This document shows positions 1 to 9,960 of a DNA stretch of 64,000 nt, piece after piece. Source of the DNA: Clitoria ternatea (Eukaryota; Streptophyta; Magnoliopsida; Fabales; Fabaceae); contig CM075675.1 in NCBI GenBank assembly GCA_037962975.1, forward strand, positions 45,678,501 through 45,742,500, given 5' to 3'. The position numbers were made by a program, and so were the translations under genes. Each line of letters starts with the position of its first letter. Position 1 is the first letter of the stretch. The notes under the pieces were generated by a model that had not been told where the DNA came from, made no database searches, and saw only the letters and a list, made by a program, of their open reading frames with translations.

Positions 1-438
1 AGGGATGCATGTAAGAGGATTGTCTCCTAGAATGGTCAAGGAAGATGAAGTGCAGATGCAATGATGTTGGCAAGAGAGATGAGATCTTAGTGAAGATTTG
101 TTAGGTGGAGTGATTTAATTATGCTTTTAACAAGTAGTTTATGAGATCTTGGAAGGATCTTGGGGTACGATGGAGAGATACAGAGGTGACACCTCACCTC
201 TGGAACGTTGAGTGAGGGTGATGGCACCGAAAATCGGTGATAAAAAAATTACCTTACTGTGCAAGAAATCCAAAGCGTTCATTATATTTAAGGACCCAAA
301 AATAAGGCGATTAAAATAAATAGGTGATAATTTGTGGAGTGGGAATATGGGAAAATGATCAACATGAGACTTATAGATCTTTGTTTCCTCTTTGATTTGA
401 TACATCATACGTGAAATTCTAAGGTGGGTAGCCCGAGT
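1..438 (-). mobile_element. Left part of an older Tekay-type LTR, interrupted by the element at 439-13399
   Basis: This stretch joins to 13405-16173 once the inserted chromovirus and one copy of its CGAGT duplication are removed. I see no credible coding frame; the minus-strand ORF over 139-465 crosses the junction and matches no family I know. The assignment to an LTR rests on the downstream half, which has LTR-like motifs and a TGTAACATCCC terminus read on the minus strand. The other end of this LTR lies left of the window, so solo LTR versus full element cannot be decided. Confidence 0.45.
434..438. repeat. Target-site duplication CGAGT, left copy
   Basis: CGAGT lies directly before the TG of the left LTR and is repeated exactly at 13400-13404, directly after the CA of the right LTR. 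A 5-bp duplication is the usual size for Ty3/gypsy insertion and shows that both outer ends belong to one insertion event. Confidence 0.9.
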
Positions 439-1659
439 TGTAACACCCTCGATTAGATAAGACAACCCTTCTATAGGATTATCCTATTTAACTAAGAGTG
501 TTAATAGTTTTTCATAAAAAGTGAATGTATTTTTTTTAAAATAAAGAGATGGCAGATCAGTGGAAGCAAATAATAGATATATCACATAGTCATTCACAAA
601 CTTAAAAATAATTGTACTCATAACAGAATGGGGCACGCAGGCACCCTTAAACATTATACAGTCATCCGGTATCTTTGTCATTAATAAATATTCAAACTAT
701 ATAAATTCTATCTTTAATGATCGTTCTCAGTGGGTTCAGCATATTGCTATTCTTCACACTTGGGTTCTTGATTTTCTAATTCCTCTGAAAATGGTCAACA
801 GTAAGGGTGAGTATAACCCAAGACCCTGAAGGTTATCCGGTGCGGACATAATCCAGTCAACAGGTAATATCACATAATTCATGCAATTAACATATTTATA
901 ACTATAACAATCAAACATTTTCATGGAAATGCATGAGTAGGGTTTATTATGATTTATCTTAATTAAGTCTCATGATGTATGTGAGCCCAATAAATCAATT
1001 CATCTTCATCTCATTCTTTGGAATTTCTCCATTCCATTCTAGAGCGATCAGGGTCCGCCCAAGCTCCCATTTTCATAAGGTACAAATGAACTCGTTGGTT
1101 CTCATCATTGATATATATATTTTTGGAACTTGGATCCCTACGATCATAGTTACACTCTGTCATTTAGTCAAAGTACACTAGAATTGCATCGTCTCACCCG
1201 GCTATCAGGCGCGACTCTGATGCCATTGGGTTTCCGTTCCAATTGTACTCCCAAGATCTTCATGGAGATCGAACGTGAATGTCCTCCAGCGTACCAGGTG
1301 TATGCTCTAGATAATTTTTCTCCTTCAAAAATATTTTCATGATGCAAAGTGCATTATTTAAGTTTTATCATTACTTTGATCCCTGGGTATCTATGTGATT
1401 CCAGCCTCGTAATATTCATGTTGTTAGGTCCACCAGTTTTTAAGACGTTGTAAATTATTTTTATTATTTTATTTATTATTATTCAAGAAAATATATCAGT
1501 TATATCTTGGCTAAAATAATGCTTCATTTAAAGAATAAGTAGTTTGTTCCTTATTTCATTATTCATAACTTAAATAATAATATTAGTTACAAGAATAATA
1601 ATAATAATAAGGCATCGTTTGTTATAAAAAAAATGAAATAAAAGGAAAAATAAATAGAG

Positions 1660-1965
1660 TGAATAAGGCGGCAGAGCCGTCTATTATAATATAGATAAGC
1701 GGAAATAAAAGGAAAGATAGATGTAGAGAATAAGGCGGCAGAGCCAGCCAATATATTCAATAAAATAAATGACATAAATTAAATAAAAATAAAATGTTAA
1801 GAATAAGGCGGCAGAGCCGTCCATTATAATATAGATAAACAGAAATAAAAAGAAAGATAAATACATGGAATAAGGCGGCAGGGTCGTCTATTATAATATA
1901 AATAAACAGAAATAAAAAGAAAGATAAATGCAGATAATAAGGCGGTAGAGCCGTCCATTAAGCTT
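1660..1965. repeat. Five-copy GGCGGC-AGA-GCCGTC repeat in the 3' LTR
   Basis: The sequence AATAAGGCGGCAGAGCCGTC recurs five times, with variants GCCAGCC, GGGTCGTC and GGTAGAGCC. The copies are separated by AT-rich spacers of similar text (ATTATAATATAGATAAACAG). The core is an imperfect inverted repeat: GGCGGC and GCCGTC pair fully only with one G-T pair. The same array is present in the 5' LTR at about 11184-11485. Confidence 0.85.
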
Positions 1966-1972
1966 AATAGTA

Positions 1973-2011
<39 letters not shown>

Positions 2012-2045
2012 CATAATAATAATCATAATAATAATAATAATATTC
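1973..2045. repeat. (AAT)n microsatellite with CAT interruptions
   Basis: Runs of AAT/ATA broken by TCATAAT units. The corresponding run in the other LTR (about 11496-11550) is shorter, so this microsatellite accounts for much of the 11-bp length difference between the two LTRs. Confidence 0.85.
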
Positions 2046-2669
2046 ATAATATTCATAATCATAATTATAATCTTAATCATAATAATAGTAACAATGATAT
2101 AAATGGTGATCATCCATCCTTATTTCCTTGTTTATCTTATCTTTCAAAACTTCCTTACTGGAATCCACATAGGCACCCATGGTTCTTAATATTTTCACAA
2201 TCCAATACAGATCATATCTTTTCACAATTTAACATCGATCATATCATTCAATCATCATGATTAATAATAATTAACACAGACAATTAATCATATACATAAA
2301 ATATATATAACAAATATATAACAATTAAGGCATTTAATTCACAACAAAACTGAATCTATCCTGGAAAGGTGAGGACCCAAGGTACCTTAACCCTTTCCTT
2401 TCACTCAGATTTCCCCAGAATACCCGAGAATATACCCCCTTACCTCAAATGTCGTATTATTTTTTTTTTATACTAGACGAGAGGGAGAGAATCCAACTTC
2501 CAAACCGTAGCTCCAATCGATGATCTGTCTCCGTAGTTAGACTTTACGTGATGATTAGACTTTGGATTTGTCAATGTTCAAGTGATTGGGCAAAAAGAGA
2601 GAGAGTGGCAGAAGTGGTAGAGGAAGAAGAAGAGTAGAGGTTCGTGGTGGTTGGAGGTGGTTTAATGTC

Positions 2670-2679
<10 letters not shown>

Positions 2680-2712
<33 letters not shown>
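2680..2712. repeat. (GA)n microsatellite in the LTR leader region
   Basis: A GA run. On the element's strand it is a CT run just downstream of the TATA-like CTATAAATATGG, so it would sit in the start of the LTR transcript. The other LTR carries a longer run at about 12185-12222. Confidence 0.8.
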
Positions 2713-3888
2713 CTGCATGAAGTGGGAGGGAAAGAGTGGTGCAGCTTTTGAAGAGGGGTGATGCCATATTTATAGAAAAATCTGGCCACCGGGTCTAAAT
2801 TTAATTGGTACCGGTTTTGAATAGTTAATTTTAAAAGAAAACAAAAAGTTACTTATAGTTACGGTTAGAATCTGAAGAAGTTTCCAACATGAAAGTTGTA
2901 GATTGGCTCTTTCTCTTCGAAGCGATATATGGTATGCAAAAATCTGACACCCGGAGCAAAAGTTACGCTAAAAACAGAGAAAATGGGAGTTGGTGTAATA
3001 GTTCTTTTTTGAAAGATAATTCTGCCGCGCAAAATCTGTTGGGAATTAGCCTTTCATTTCTTCACGAAAGTTGTAGGATTTTTCGATACGAAACCATAAA
3101 AAAAAGAACGAAGTCATTTTGACATCGTATGAGAGAGATATTCGCGTTTTTCTATAGGGGTTACTATTCCTGCGAAAATCACTATTTCTCTAAAAAATTT
3201 CGCTTTTCAGGGATGATCGAGGAAGAACTAGCTTTCAGGTTCTTCACGAGAATTGTAGAGGGATTTAATACGAGAATAAAAAAATTACAACGAACTGATT
3301 CTGAGCTCGTATAATTTTTCTAAGAATTTAACAAGATTAAATAATGGGTTTTTCAAGTTTGGTAATGATAGATCACGAAATAGAGTTTGAGGCTAGAAAT
3401 AGAGTTTGTCAGGTTTTTCATAACAACGAAACCGAGATTAAAATTTCTTAATTTCGACCTCATATGAAAAAGTTATGCCCAAAACAGGAAAGATATTTTA
3501 GTTGAATTCAGAGGTTCCTATTTAACTAGATAAGTTTTTCCAAGAAACGAGGTTGATGAGGTCTGAATTAAAGTTTTGGCTCTTCACGAAAAGTGTTTGA
3601 TTTGTCAAAACAGTTCATTAGGGACTGTCCATACTGAAATTGGATATCCCCAAAGTGTAGAAATAGACAATTGTGGATCTCTTTTCGGTATGAATCGAGT
3701 GTCCAGGAATTGACCCGATGAATGATGGTACAAGTCTAATTAGTTTACTAAATTAGTGTTAGATATAGGATTAGATTATCAATTCTTGACTACATGTAGA
3801 GTCCTTTATTTACTTATTATCACTTACAAAACTTCCATACTTCAAAAATTACAAGGGTAAAACTGTTTCTAAAAACATGGATGTTACA

Positions 3889-3907
3889 TTCTCCTCCCCT
3901 TTTAGGA
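3889..3907 (-). promoter_or_regulatory. Polypurine tract of the chromovirus
   Basis: On the minus strand this reads TAAAAGGGGAGGAGAA and ends directly at the TG of the 3' LTR. That is the position and composition expected for the plus-strand primer of reverse transcription. Confidence 0.85.
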
Positions 3908-3923
3908 ATTTCGTCATTCAAAG

Positions 3924-4748
3924 TTAAAACAATTGAGGGTACAATTCTCTCATTTTCTCCTCAATTTCCCAAGTAGCATCTCCATCATCTGTCTGACTCC
4001 AAACTACCTTGACCAAAGGGATTTCCTTGCCTCTTAACTGTTTGAGACGTCGGTCAACAATCTTCACTGGCGATACTTCATAGGTGAGATTTTCCTTCAG
4101 AATAAACTGATCAGGTCTCAGGACATGATCAGGGCTTGGTACATATTTGCGGAGCTGGGAGACATGAAAGACATTGTGAAGGTTTGTTAGCTCGGGTGGC
4201 AGAGCAATACGGTAGGCATGAGTTCCTATCTTTTGCAGAATCTGATAGGGTCCTACGTATCTGGGGCTTAACTTCTTGGCCTTCAAAGCTCTTCCTACTC
4301 CAGTGGTAGGGGTAACTTTGAGAAAAACATGATCTCCCTCCTCAAACTCCAATGGCTTCCGACGTTTGTCGTAGTAACTCTTTTGTCTATCTTGCGAAGC
4401 CTTCATTGCCATTTGAATCCTTTGGACTTGTTCTGTAGTCTTCTGAACAATCTCTGGTCCAATTATCGTCTTCTCACCCGTCTCATACCAACACAAAGGT
4501 GTACAACATTTCCTTCCATATAAAGCCTCATAAGGGGCCATTCCGATGCTAGCATGATAGCTGTTGTTGTAAGTGAACTCAATAAGTGAGAGATATTCTT
4601 GCCAACTTCCCCCATGTTCTAAGACACAAAGACGTAACAAATCTTTAAGAGTTTTGATCGTCCTTTCCGATTGTCCATCTGTCTATGGGTGATATGCGGA
4701 ACTTAACTTCAGACGAGTTCCCAGAGCTTGTTGCAGGCTCTTCCAAAA
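3924..4748 (-). pseudogene. Integrase C-terminal part and chromodomain of the chromovirus
   Basis: This is the last part of the gag-pol frame. It holds the third integrase catalytic residue in the context TDGQSERTIKTL, then the GPY/F-type module (LSPRYVGPYQILQKIG) and HNVFHVSQLRKYVP. It ends with a chromodomain-like tail (LVKVVWSQTDDGDATWEIEE) and a stop at 3924. The chromodomain is thought to steer insertion into heterochromatin. Two in-frame stops interrupt it: TAG at 4683-4685 just before the TDGQ motif, where this family usually has CAG, and TAA at 4749-4751 at the boundary with the upstream segment. The open frame from 4640 down is intact. Confidence 0.88.
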
Positions 4749-5248
4749 TTATGATGTGAAACGAGGATCTCGGTCAGACACAATTGCAGTGGGTGTTCCA
4801 TGTAATCGTACGATTTCCTTGATATAGATCTGAGTGAGTTTCTCTAGGGAATACTTCATATTGACAAGAATGAAGTGAGCGGTCTTTGTTAATCGATCCA
4901 CGATTACCCAAATGGCATCATATCCAGCTGATGTTCTGGGAAATCCAATCACGAAGTCCATAGCAATCTCATCCCATTTCCATTCTGGAATATCCAAAGG
5001 ACGAAGGGTTCCACTTGGTCGTTGTTGTTCTACCTTTACCTTCTGACACATCAGACGAACTGTCACATGCTCAGCAATATCCTTTTTCATTCCTTGCCAC
5101 CAGAATAATTTCTTCAAGTCCTGATACATTTTGGTCGATCCTGGGTGGATGCTGTATTTACTTTTGTGTGCTTCATCCAGGATGGATCTTTTAAGATCTG
5201 TGTTGACTGGAATACAGAGTCTCTGTTGATACCTGATCACCCCATGTT
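4749..5248 (-). pseudogene. Integrase zinc-binding and core domain of the chromovirus
   Basis: The frame carries an H-H-C-C zinc-binding region, HKSKYSIHPGSTKMY through VRLMCQK. The third ligand position reads R where the family usually has C, so the finger is probably damaged. The integrase core follows, with the first Asp in WDEIAMDFVIGFP and the second in AIVSDRDPRF; the Glu lies in the next segment. The frame is cut at its upstream end by the solo LTR at 5254-6674. Across that insert it joins directly to the RNase H frame through KFSKD and EHGVIRYQ. Confidence 0.88.
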
Positions 5249-5253
5249 CATCT
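5249..5253. repeat. Target-site duplication CATCT of the nested solo LTR, left copy
   Basis: CATCT precedes the TGTGTTTG terminus and recurs at 6675-6679 after the AACAACA terminus. Collapsing the two copies restores the pol reading frame of the host element, which independently confirms these ends. Confidence 0.9.
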
Positions 5254-5373
5254 TGTGTTTGAATACATTTACAGGTTCAAGGATGTTCAAAGATTTTGAT
5301 AATGACAAAACACTCTTGAAGAAACCTATGCAAAAACAAAGACATGGAATCAGGTGCTAAGTAACAACGAAGA

Positions 5374-5778
5374 TAATCGATTATGTCACTTATGCTAATC
5401 GATTAAAAGCTTTCTGTTATGGAAGAAACTGCATCAGGATTGAAGCTAATCGATTATGGGAATGAAGATAATCGATTACGAAGTCACTGGAATTAAGATA
5501 ATCGATTATGTACTTGAAGCTAATCGATTACAACCATAAAAAATGGGATTAAATGTATCAGGTATAATGCCTAATCGATTAAGGAAGCCATTCAATCGAT
5601 TAGGAAGCCACTGGAATTGAGGTAATCGACTACAAGACATTCTAATCGATTAGGAAGCTGCGAAATCAAATTAAATGCATCAGGTATTGATGTTAATCGA
5701 TTACAGGAATTGAAATAATCGATTAGTGACTCTCTGACTTGAAGCTAATCGATTACAACGCGAGGGTGTAATCGATTA
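5374..5778. repeat. Array of TAATCGATTA palindromes
   Basis: Twelve perfect copies start at 5374, 5396, 5447, 5469, 5499, 5521, 5572, 5643, 5694, 5716, 5746 and 5769. Two imperfect copies lie near 5592 (CAATCGATTA) and 5623 (TAATCGACTA). The 10-mer is its own reverse complement. Spacing is irregular, mostly 22-51 bp, with 22-23 recurring. The array lies upstream of the LTR's TATA-like box. Confidence 0.95.
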
Positions 5779-5893
5779 CGCTAGTGGAAAAACACTTTTA
5801 AGTGGGAAACCAGCTCATGTCTCCACCATACTTCAAATTTCCACTGAGTGCAACGGCTATGAAGAACGAAGGGCACACCTCAACAGCTATTTT

Positions 5894-5906
5894 GGCTCTA
5901 TAAATT
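5894..5906 (+). promoter_or_regulatory. TATA-like box of the solo LTR
   Basis: CTCTATAAATTGA lies about 115 bp after the last TAATCGATTA and before a CA-rich stretch (CACAAGCACAAACACACAAC) that resembles a retrotransposon leader. It could still drive transcription rightwards, antisense to the surrounding pol. Functional status is inference. Confidence 0.55.
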
Positions 5907-6674
5907 GAAGAGGAACACAAGCACAAACACACAACAAGAAGCTACAAATCCTTTACTCTATTTTGTGCCTTGTAAGCCCTATTTCTTGTATCTTGAAATA
6001 CATTTGTATATCCTCTCATCTTGAGAGTTAGAATTGGTTAGAGCTTTCATTTGTGTATCTACTCTATTAAGAGAGTGTATTGATTGTAAACACAACACCA
6101 AACACAAGGGATTCACTCTAGGTTGAGTGGTTGTTCACTCTAGGTTGAGTGGTCACAAAGGTTGGGGTTCAACCTTTGGGTATTGAGAGATTGTGAGATT
6201 GGGTGGGTTGCCCTTTGCTTGTGAGAATTGAGTTCTTGAGTGTGGGACACTAGGAAGCTGCAATTGCTCAAAGCTTGTATCTCAAATCTTCAATAGTGAA
6301 ATCCTCTAAGTGGGTTGCTTAGAGGCGAGACGTACACCGGATTGGGTGGAACTCGTTATATCGGTTTGCAAGCTTCTCTTCCTTACTCTTTTACTTTCAT
6401 ATACTGCATATTAATTGATTGGTGTTGATTGTTTGAGAAGATCACACTTAAACTTGCTTAATTTGTTATACTTCAAATACTGCACACCAAGTGTTTGCTA
6501 AATTGCCCCAGCAATATTTTTCTTTTGTAGTGCATTGCATATCATCCTTTACTTGCTTTCACTTGTATACTCTCATAAACTTGGTTATAGAAATCAATTT
6601 CAAAGTTATTCCAAGCAAAAGTTTTATAACTCAATTCACCCCCCCTCTTGAGTATTGAGGCCACTTGAACAACA

Positions 6675-6679
6675 CATCT
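6675..6679. repeat. Target-site duplication CATCT, right copy
   Basis: Exact match to 5249-5253, flanking the CA end of the solo LTR. Confidence 0.9.
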
Positions 6680-7467
6680 TTGCTAAATTTCGAGCCTTCT
6701 TCTCTTGTCTTTTCTGCTAAGCCTTGTAGTTCCTGGTCATTAGCTTGAGCTTCTTTGACTTGTTCCAGGAAATCATTGGAAATTCTTAACATTCCAACCA
6801 TAAGGCTTCCCCTTTTAGGTGTTACTGCCAGATCCAGATCGCGAAACTGTTCAATCAATTCCAACTCCTTTGTCATCATATATGATAGGCGTAAAGCCTT
6901 TCTGCTGAGTGCATCAGCCACAACATTTGCCTTCCCAGGATGATATCGGAGCTCGAAATCATAATCTTTGATGAATTCCATCCACCTACGTTGTCGCATA
7001 TTCAACTCTTTCTGGTCGAACAGATACTTCAAGCTCTTATGGTCACTTAAGACTTCAAAATATGTGCCATATAAATAGTGCCTCCATATTTTTAAGGCAA
7101 ACACAACTGTAGCTAATTCCAAATCATGTGTGGGATAATTAACTTCATGTGATCTTAGCTGTCGTGAGGCATAAGCAACAACCTTTCTTTCTTGCATTAG
7201 AACACATCCCAGTCCTTGTCTTGACGCATCACAATATACCTCATATGGCTTGGTAGGATCTGGCAAAATCAAGACTGGTGCACTAGTGAGTCGTTGGCGT
7301 AACTCTGTAAAACTGCTTTCATATTTGTCTATCCATTCAAATGGTTGATCTTTACGAGTCAGCCTAGTTAAAGGTGCTGCAATTCGAGAGAAATTCTCGA
7401 TGAATCGACGATAGTATCCAGCAAGTCCAAGGAAACTACGAATTTCTGTCACATTCTTGGGTTGTTC
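6680..7467 (-). pseudogene. RT connection and RNase H domain of the chromovirus
   Basis: The segment opens with the conserved VTEIRSFLGLAGYYRRFI of the RT thumb/connection. RNase H then shows YCDASRQGLGCVLMQ (first Asp), ELATVVFALKIWRHYLYG (Glu), LSDHKSLKYLF (Asp) and HPGKANVVADALSRK (final Asp). The frame is in register with protease-RT upstream but separated from it by a TAG at 7468-7470, where the family usually has a TGG tryptophan before EQPKN. The last open residues before the ORF's formal stop at 6631 come from the inserted solo LTR, not from pol. Confidence 0.88.
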
Positions 7468-8928
7468 CTAATTTAGTACGGCTTCTACCTTTGTAGGATC
7501 TACAACAATTCCCTCTTTAGAGATGACATGTCCCAAAAATTTCACTTCAGTCAACCAGAATTCACATTTTGAAAACTTGGCGTACAATTGTCTTGCACGC
7601 AGAGTATTTAGAACAATTCGGAGATGTTCTTCATGTTCCTCATGGCTCTTGGAGTAGACGAGAATGTCGTCAATGAATACTACTACGAATTTGTCCAAGT
7701 ACTCATGGAAGATCCGATTCATGTATCCCATAAAGACTGCAGGTGCATTGGTAACTCCAAAGGGCATAACAAGATACTCATAGTGCCCATATCGTGTCCT
7801 GAATGCCGTTTTGGGTACATCATCTTTCTTCACTCTGATTTGATGATAGCCTGATCGCAGATCAATTTTCGAGAAGATAGTGGCTCCTCGTAATTGGTCC
7901 ATCAAATCATCAATCCTTGGAAGAGGGTATCGGTTCTTGATCGTAGCCTTATTCAACTGACGATAGTCAACACATAACCGCATACTGCCATCCTTCTTTT
8001 TGACTAGAAGAACTGATGCTCCCCAAGGTGAGACACTGGGTCTGATCATTCCTTTCTCTAAAAGTTCTTCTATTTGCTTTTTAAGTTCACTGAGTTCCTT
8101 GGGTGACATTCGGTAAGGAGCAATAGAGATCGGTCCCGCGCCTGGTATAATGTCAATACTGAACTTAATTTCTCGTTCTGGAGGTAGCTCACATATATCA
8201 TCAGGAAAAACTTCTGGAAATTCCTGAACAACGGGAATCTGATCAATTTGAGGAGTGGCCTTACTTTCAGTTTCAGTAAGGATCATGTATAGTTGGACTT
8301 CCTTTGCTGGAATTACCTTTTCTGAGCTAACAGAACAAGAATCAGTGCCTTGGTCATAATGAGATGTAGTAGACCCGAGAGAAATGGATCTGTTATGACA
8401 GTCAATCAGAATATGGTTGGCAGCAAGCCAATTCATTCCTAGAACAATATCTAGATCAATCAAAGGCAAACATATCAGATCTACTTGATAAGCTTTCCCT
8501 TCGATGTTGAGTGGGCATTTCGAACACATGTAAGAAGGGCAAATGGGCTTATTGGCAGCAGTTGTGACAATCATCTGATTGGGCAGAGAGGTTATAGGAA
8601 GCTTTAAATGTTTTACACAATTCTCAGATATGAAAGAGTGAGTGGCTCCTGAATCATATAATACATTCAATAGAGTGCTTCCTATAAAACATGTACCTTG
8701 CACAAGGTCGTTCCCTTGTGATATTTCTGCACCATTCATAGTAAAAACTCTGGCATTTCCTCCTTGTCTTCCTGTCGAGCCATTCCTAGGCCTTCTAGGA
8801 TTATTGTTCTGATTGGAATTATTGCCGCGGTGAACATTCTGCATCCTTGGGGCATTGTTTGTAGAGGTGTTTGTAGCAGATCCTCCACTTCCTTGACCCG
8901 TAGGTCGTACTGCCTGCTTTTGAGTCAC
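7468..8928 (-). pseudogene. Protease and reverse transcriptase of the chromovirus
   Basis: An open stretch of 486 residues. The aspartic protease site is LYDSGATHSFIS. RT begins around IEELLEKGMIRPSVSPWGA and has LLVKKKDGSMRLCVDYRQL, PRIDDLMDQLRGATIFSKID, the LVMPFGVTNAPAVF motif and the catalytic FIDDILVYS (the F-x-DD form of YxDD). All key RT aspartates are present. It is in the same frame as gag upstream and RNase H downstream. The start at 8928 is only the first Met after upstream nonsense codons; in an intact element this would be part of one gag-pol polyprotein. Confidence 0.9.
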
Positions 8929-9246
8929 TTGTTGTTGGTTGTTATTATTTCTGTACCAACAGTCAGCATCACGATGTCCAATCCGTCCACAAATTATGTA
9001 GACTTTACCTCTTTGGTTTCCCTGATCCCTTAAAGAATTTCGGTTGGCTGAATAAGGTGGTCGAGAGTAGGGTCGATCTGCTCAAAAATCCCTCCTTTGT
9101 GGTCTGTCTGGCATACGTCGTTCTGGCCCATGATTAGACATTCCAGGTCATCGAAGATTAGAGGTATTTTCAAAGATGCGGCATCGGTCAACCAAATTAG
9201 AGAATTGCGTGATCTGTTGACAACATATAGCTTGGCGAATTTCCTG
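8929..9246 (-). pseudogene. Gag C-terminal region with a damaged zinc knuckle
   Basis: This is in frame with gag (9247-9780) and pol (from 8928) but carries stops: TGA at 9148-9150 and TGA at 9082-9084, both where the family usually has CGA (Arg). Near the end it encodes VYIICGRIGHRDADC, which matches the CX2CX4HX4C knuckle except that the first Cys is missing. The knuckle normally binds the element's RNA during packaging. Confidence 0.75.
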
Positions 9247-9780
9247 TCACAACCCTGCTTCAAATTTTGTGCATCTTGACGCTTCTCCCATATGGGTGTA
9301 GTAGGGACAACATTTTAACAACTCATCAAACTTAGCAGCGTACTCCCCAACAGTCATATTACCTTGTTTCAGATTAAAGAACTCCTGCTCTTTCTGCCTC
9401 CTTATGTCTTCAGGGAAATATTTAGCGAGAAACTCAGTCTTGAATCTTCCCCAAGTCATGACATGTCCTTCAGTTGCTAATCTAACTCTGGCATGAGTCC
9501 ACCAGTGCTCTGCTTCCCCAACCATCATGAAGACAGCAAAAGTTATTCTATCCTCATCAGGGCATCGCATAGCAACAAAAATCTTTTCAAGATGTTCAAT
9601 CCATAATTGTGCTCCTTCTGGATCAAAGCCTCCTTTGAATTGAGTAGGATTATTCCTCTGGAAGTCAGCTAATCCTTGGCTTTGCCTAGTAGAAGAATGA
9701 GGTAATTCTTGGCGTTCTATCACCTCCACAATTCTGGTAAGAAGATCCTCCATCACATGATCATTATTTCGGCGTGCCAT
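9247..9780 (-). pseudogene. Gag capsid region of the chromovirus
   Basis: 177 residues from the Met at 9780. The retrotransposon gag core is clear: NPTQFKGGFDPEGAQLWIEH, a WW pair in GEAEHWWTHARV, then FLAKYFPEDIRRQKEQEF and MTVGEYAAKFDELLK. The frame ends at TGA 9247-9249, in KFEAGL followed by stop, where the family usually continues with Arg (CGA). It lies about 160 nt downstream of the primer-binding site, the normal leader length. Gag would form the particle; this copy gives a truncated capsid without nucleocapsid. Confidence 0.88.
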
Positions 9781-9944
9781 TGGAATTTTGCTGAAAGAAT
9801 ATCAATAAAATATTCAGGGTGTATGTCATGTGGAGTATTCCACATAGGAAATTTAGTCTTAGGAGTGTTATGGACTGTCCAATATTTCTATCAGAGTACG
9901 TGGAAACCTAATGGTCCACTTCCCAAGTTTAATGAATCGACTAT

Positions 9945-9956
9945 GCTCTGATACCA
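9945..9956 (-). promoter_or_regulatory. Primer-binding site for initiator Met tRNA
   Basis: On the minus strand this reads TGGTATCAGAGC, the standard plant retrotransposon match to the 3' end of initiator methionine tRNA. It is 4 nt from the end of the 5' LTR. It fixes the element's orientation as minus. Confidence 0.95.
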
Positions 9957-9960
9957 CCAA

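Larger units (their letters stand above)
439..3888 (-). repeat. 3' LTR of the chromovirus
   Basis: Starts TGTAACACCC and ends GGATGTTACA on the plus strand. It is near-identical to 9961-13399. It contains a five-copy GGCGGCAGAGCCGTCC repeat, an (AAT)n run with CAT interruptions near 1973-2045, a (GA)n run near 2680-2712, and a series of CATGAAAGTTGTAGA-like cores between about 2888 and 3600. Small ORFs inside it are low-complexity and not genes. Confidence 0.92.
5254..6674 (+). mobile_element. Copia-like (Sirevirus-like) solo LTR inside pol
   Basis: A 1421-bp unit with TG...CA ends and a 5-bp target duplication, no coding region, primer site or polypurine tract: a solo LTR left by recombination between two LTRs. 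The first part (about 5370-5780) is an array of TAATCGATTA palindromes, presumably U3. A TATA-like TCTATAAATTG follows near 5896, then a CA-rich leader. The tail has a C-rich run (CAATTCACCCCCCCTCTTG) near 6633-6651, a text I associate with Copia/Sirevirus LTR ends in legumes. Superfamily is inferred from those features because no protein is present. It is younger than the chromovirus it interrupts. Confidence 0.85.

Noticed and set aside
139..465. 108-residue minus-strand ORF at the window start
   Set aside because: Runs across the boundary between the older LTR and the inserted 3' LTR, and matches no family.
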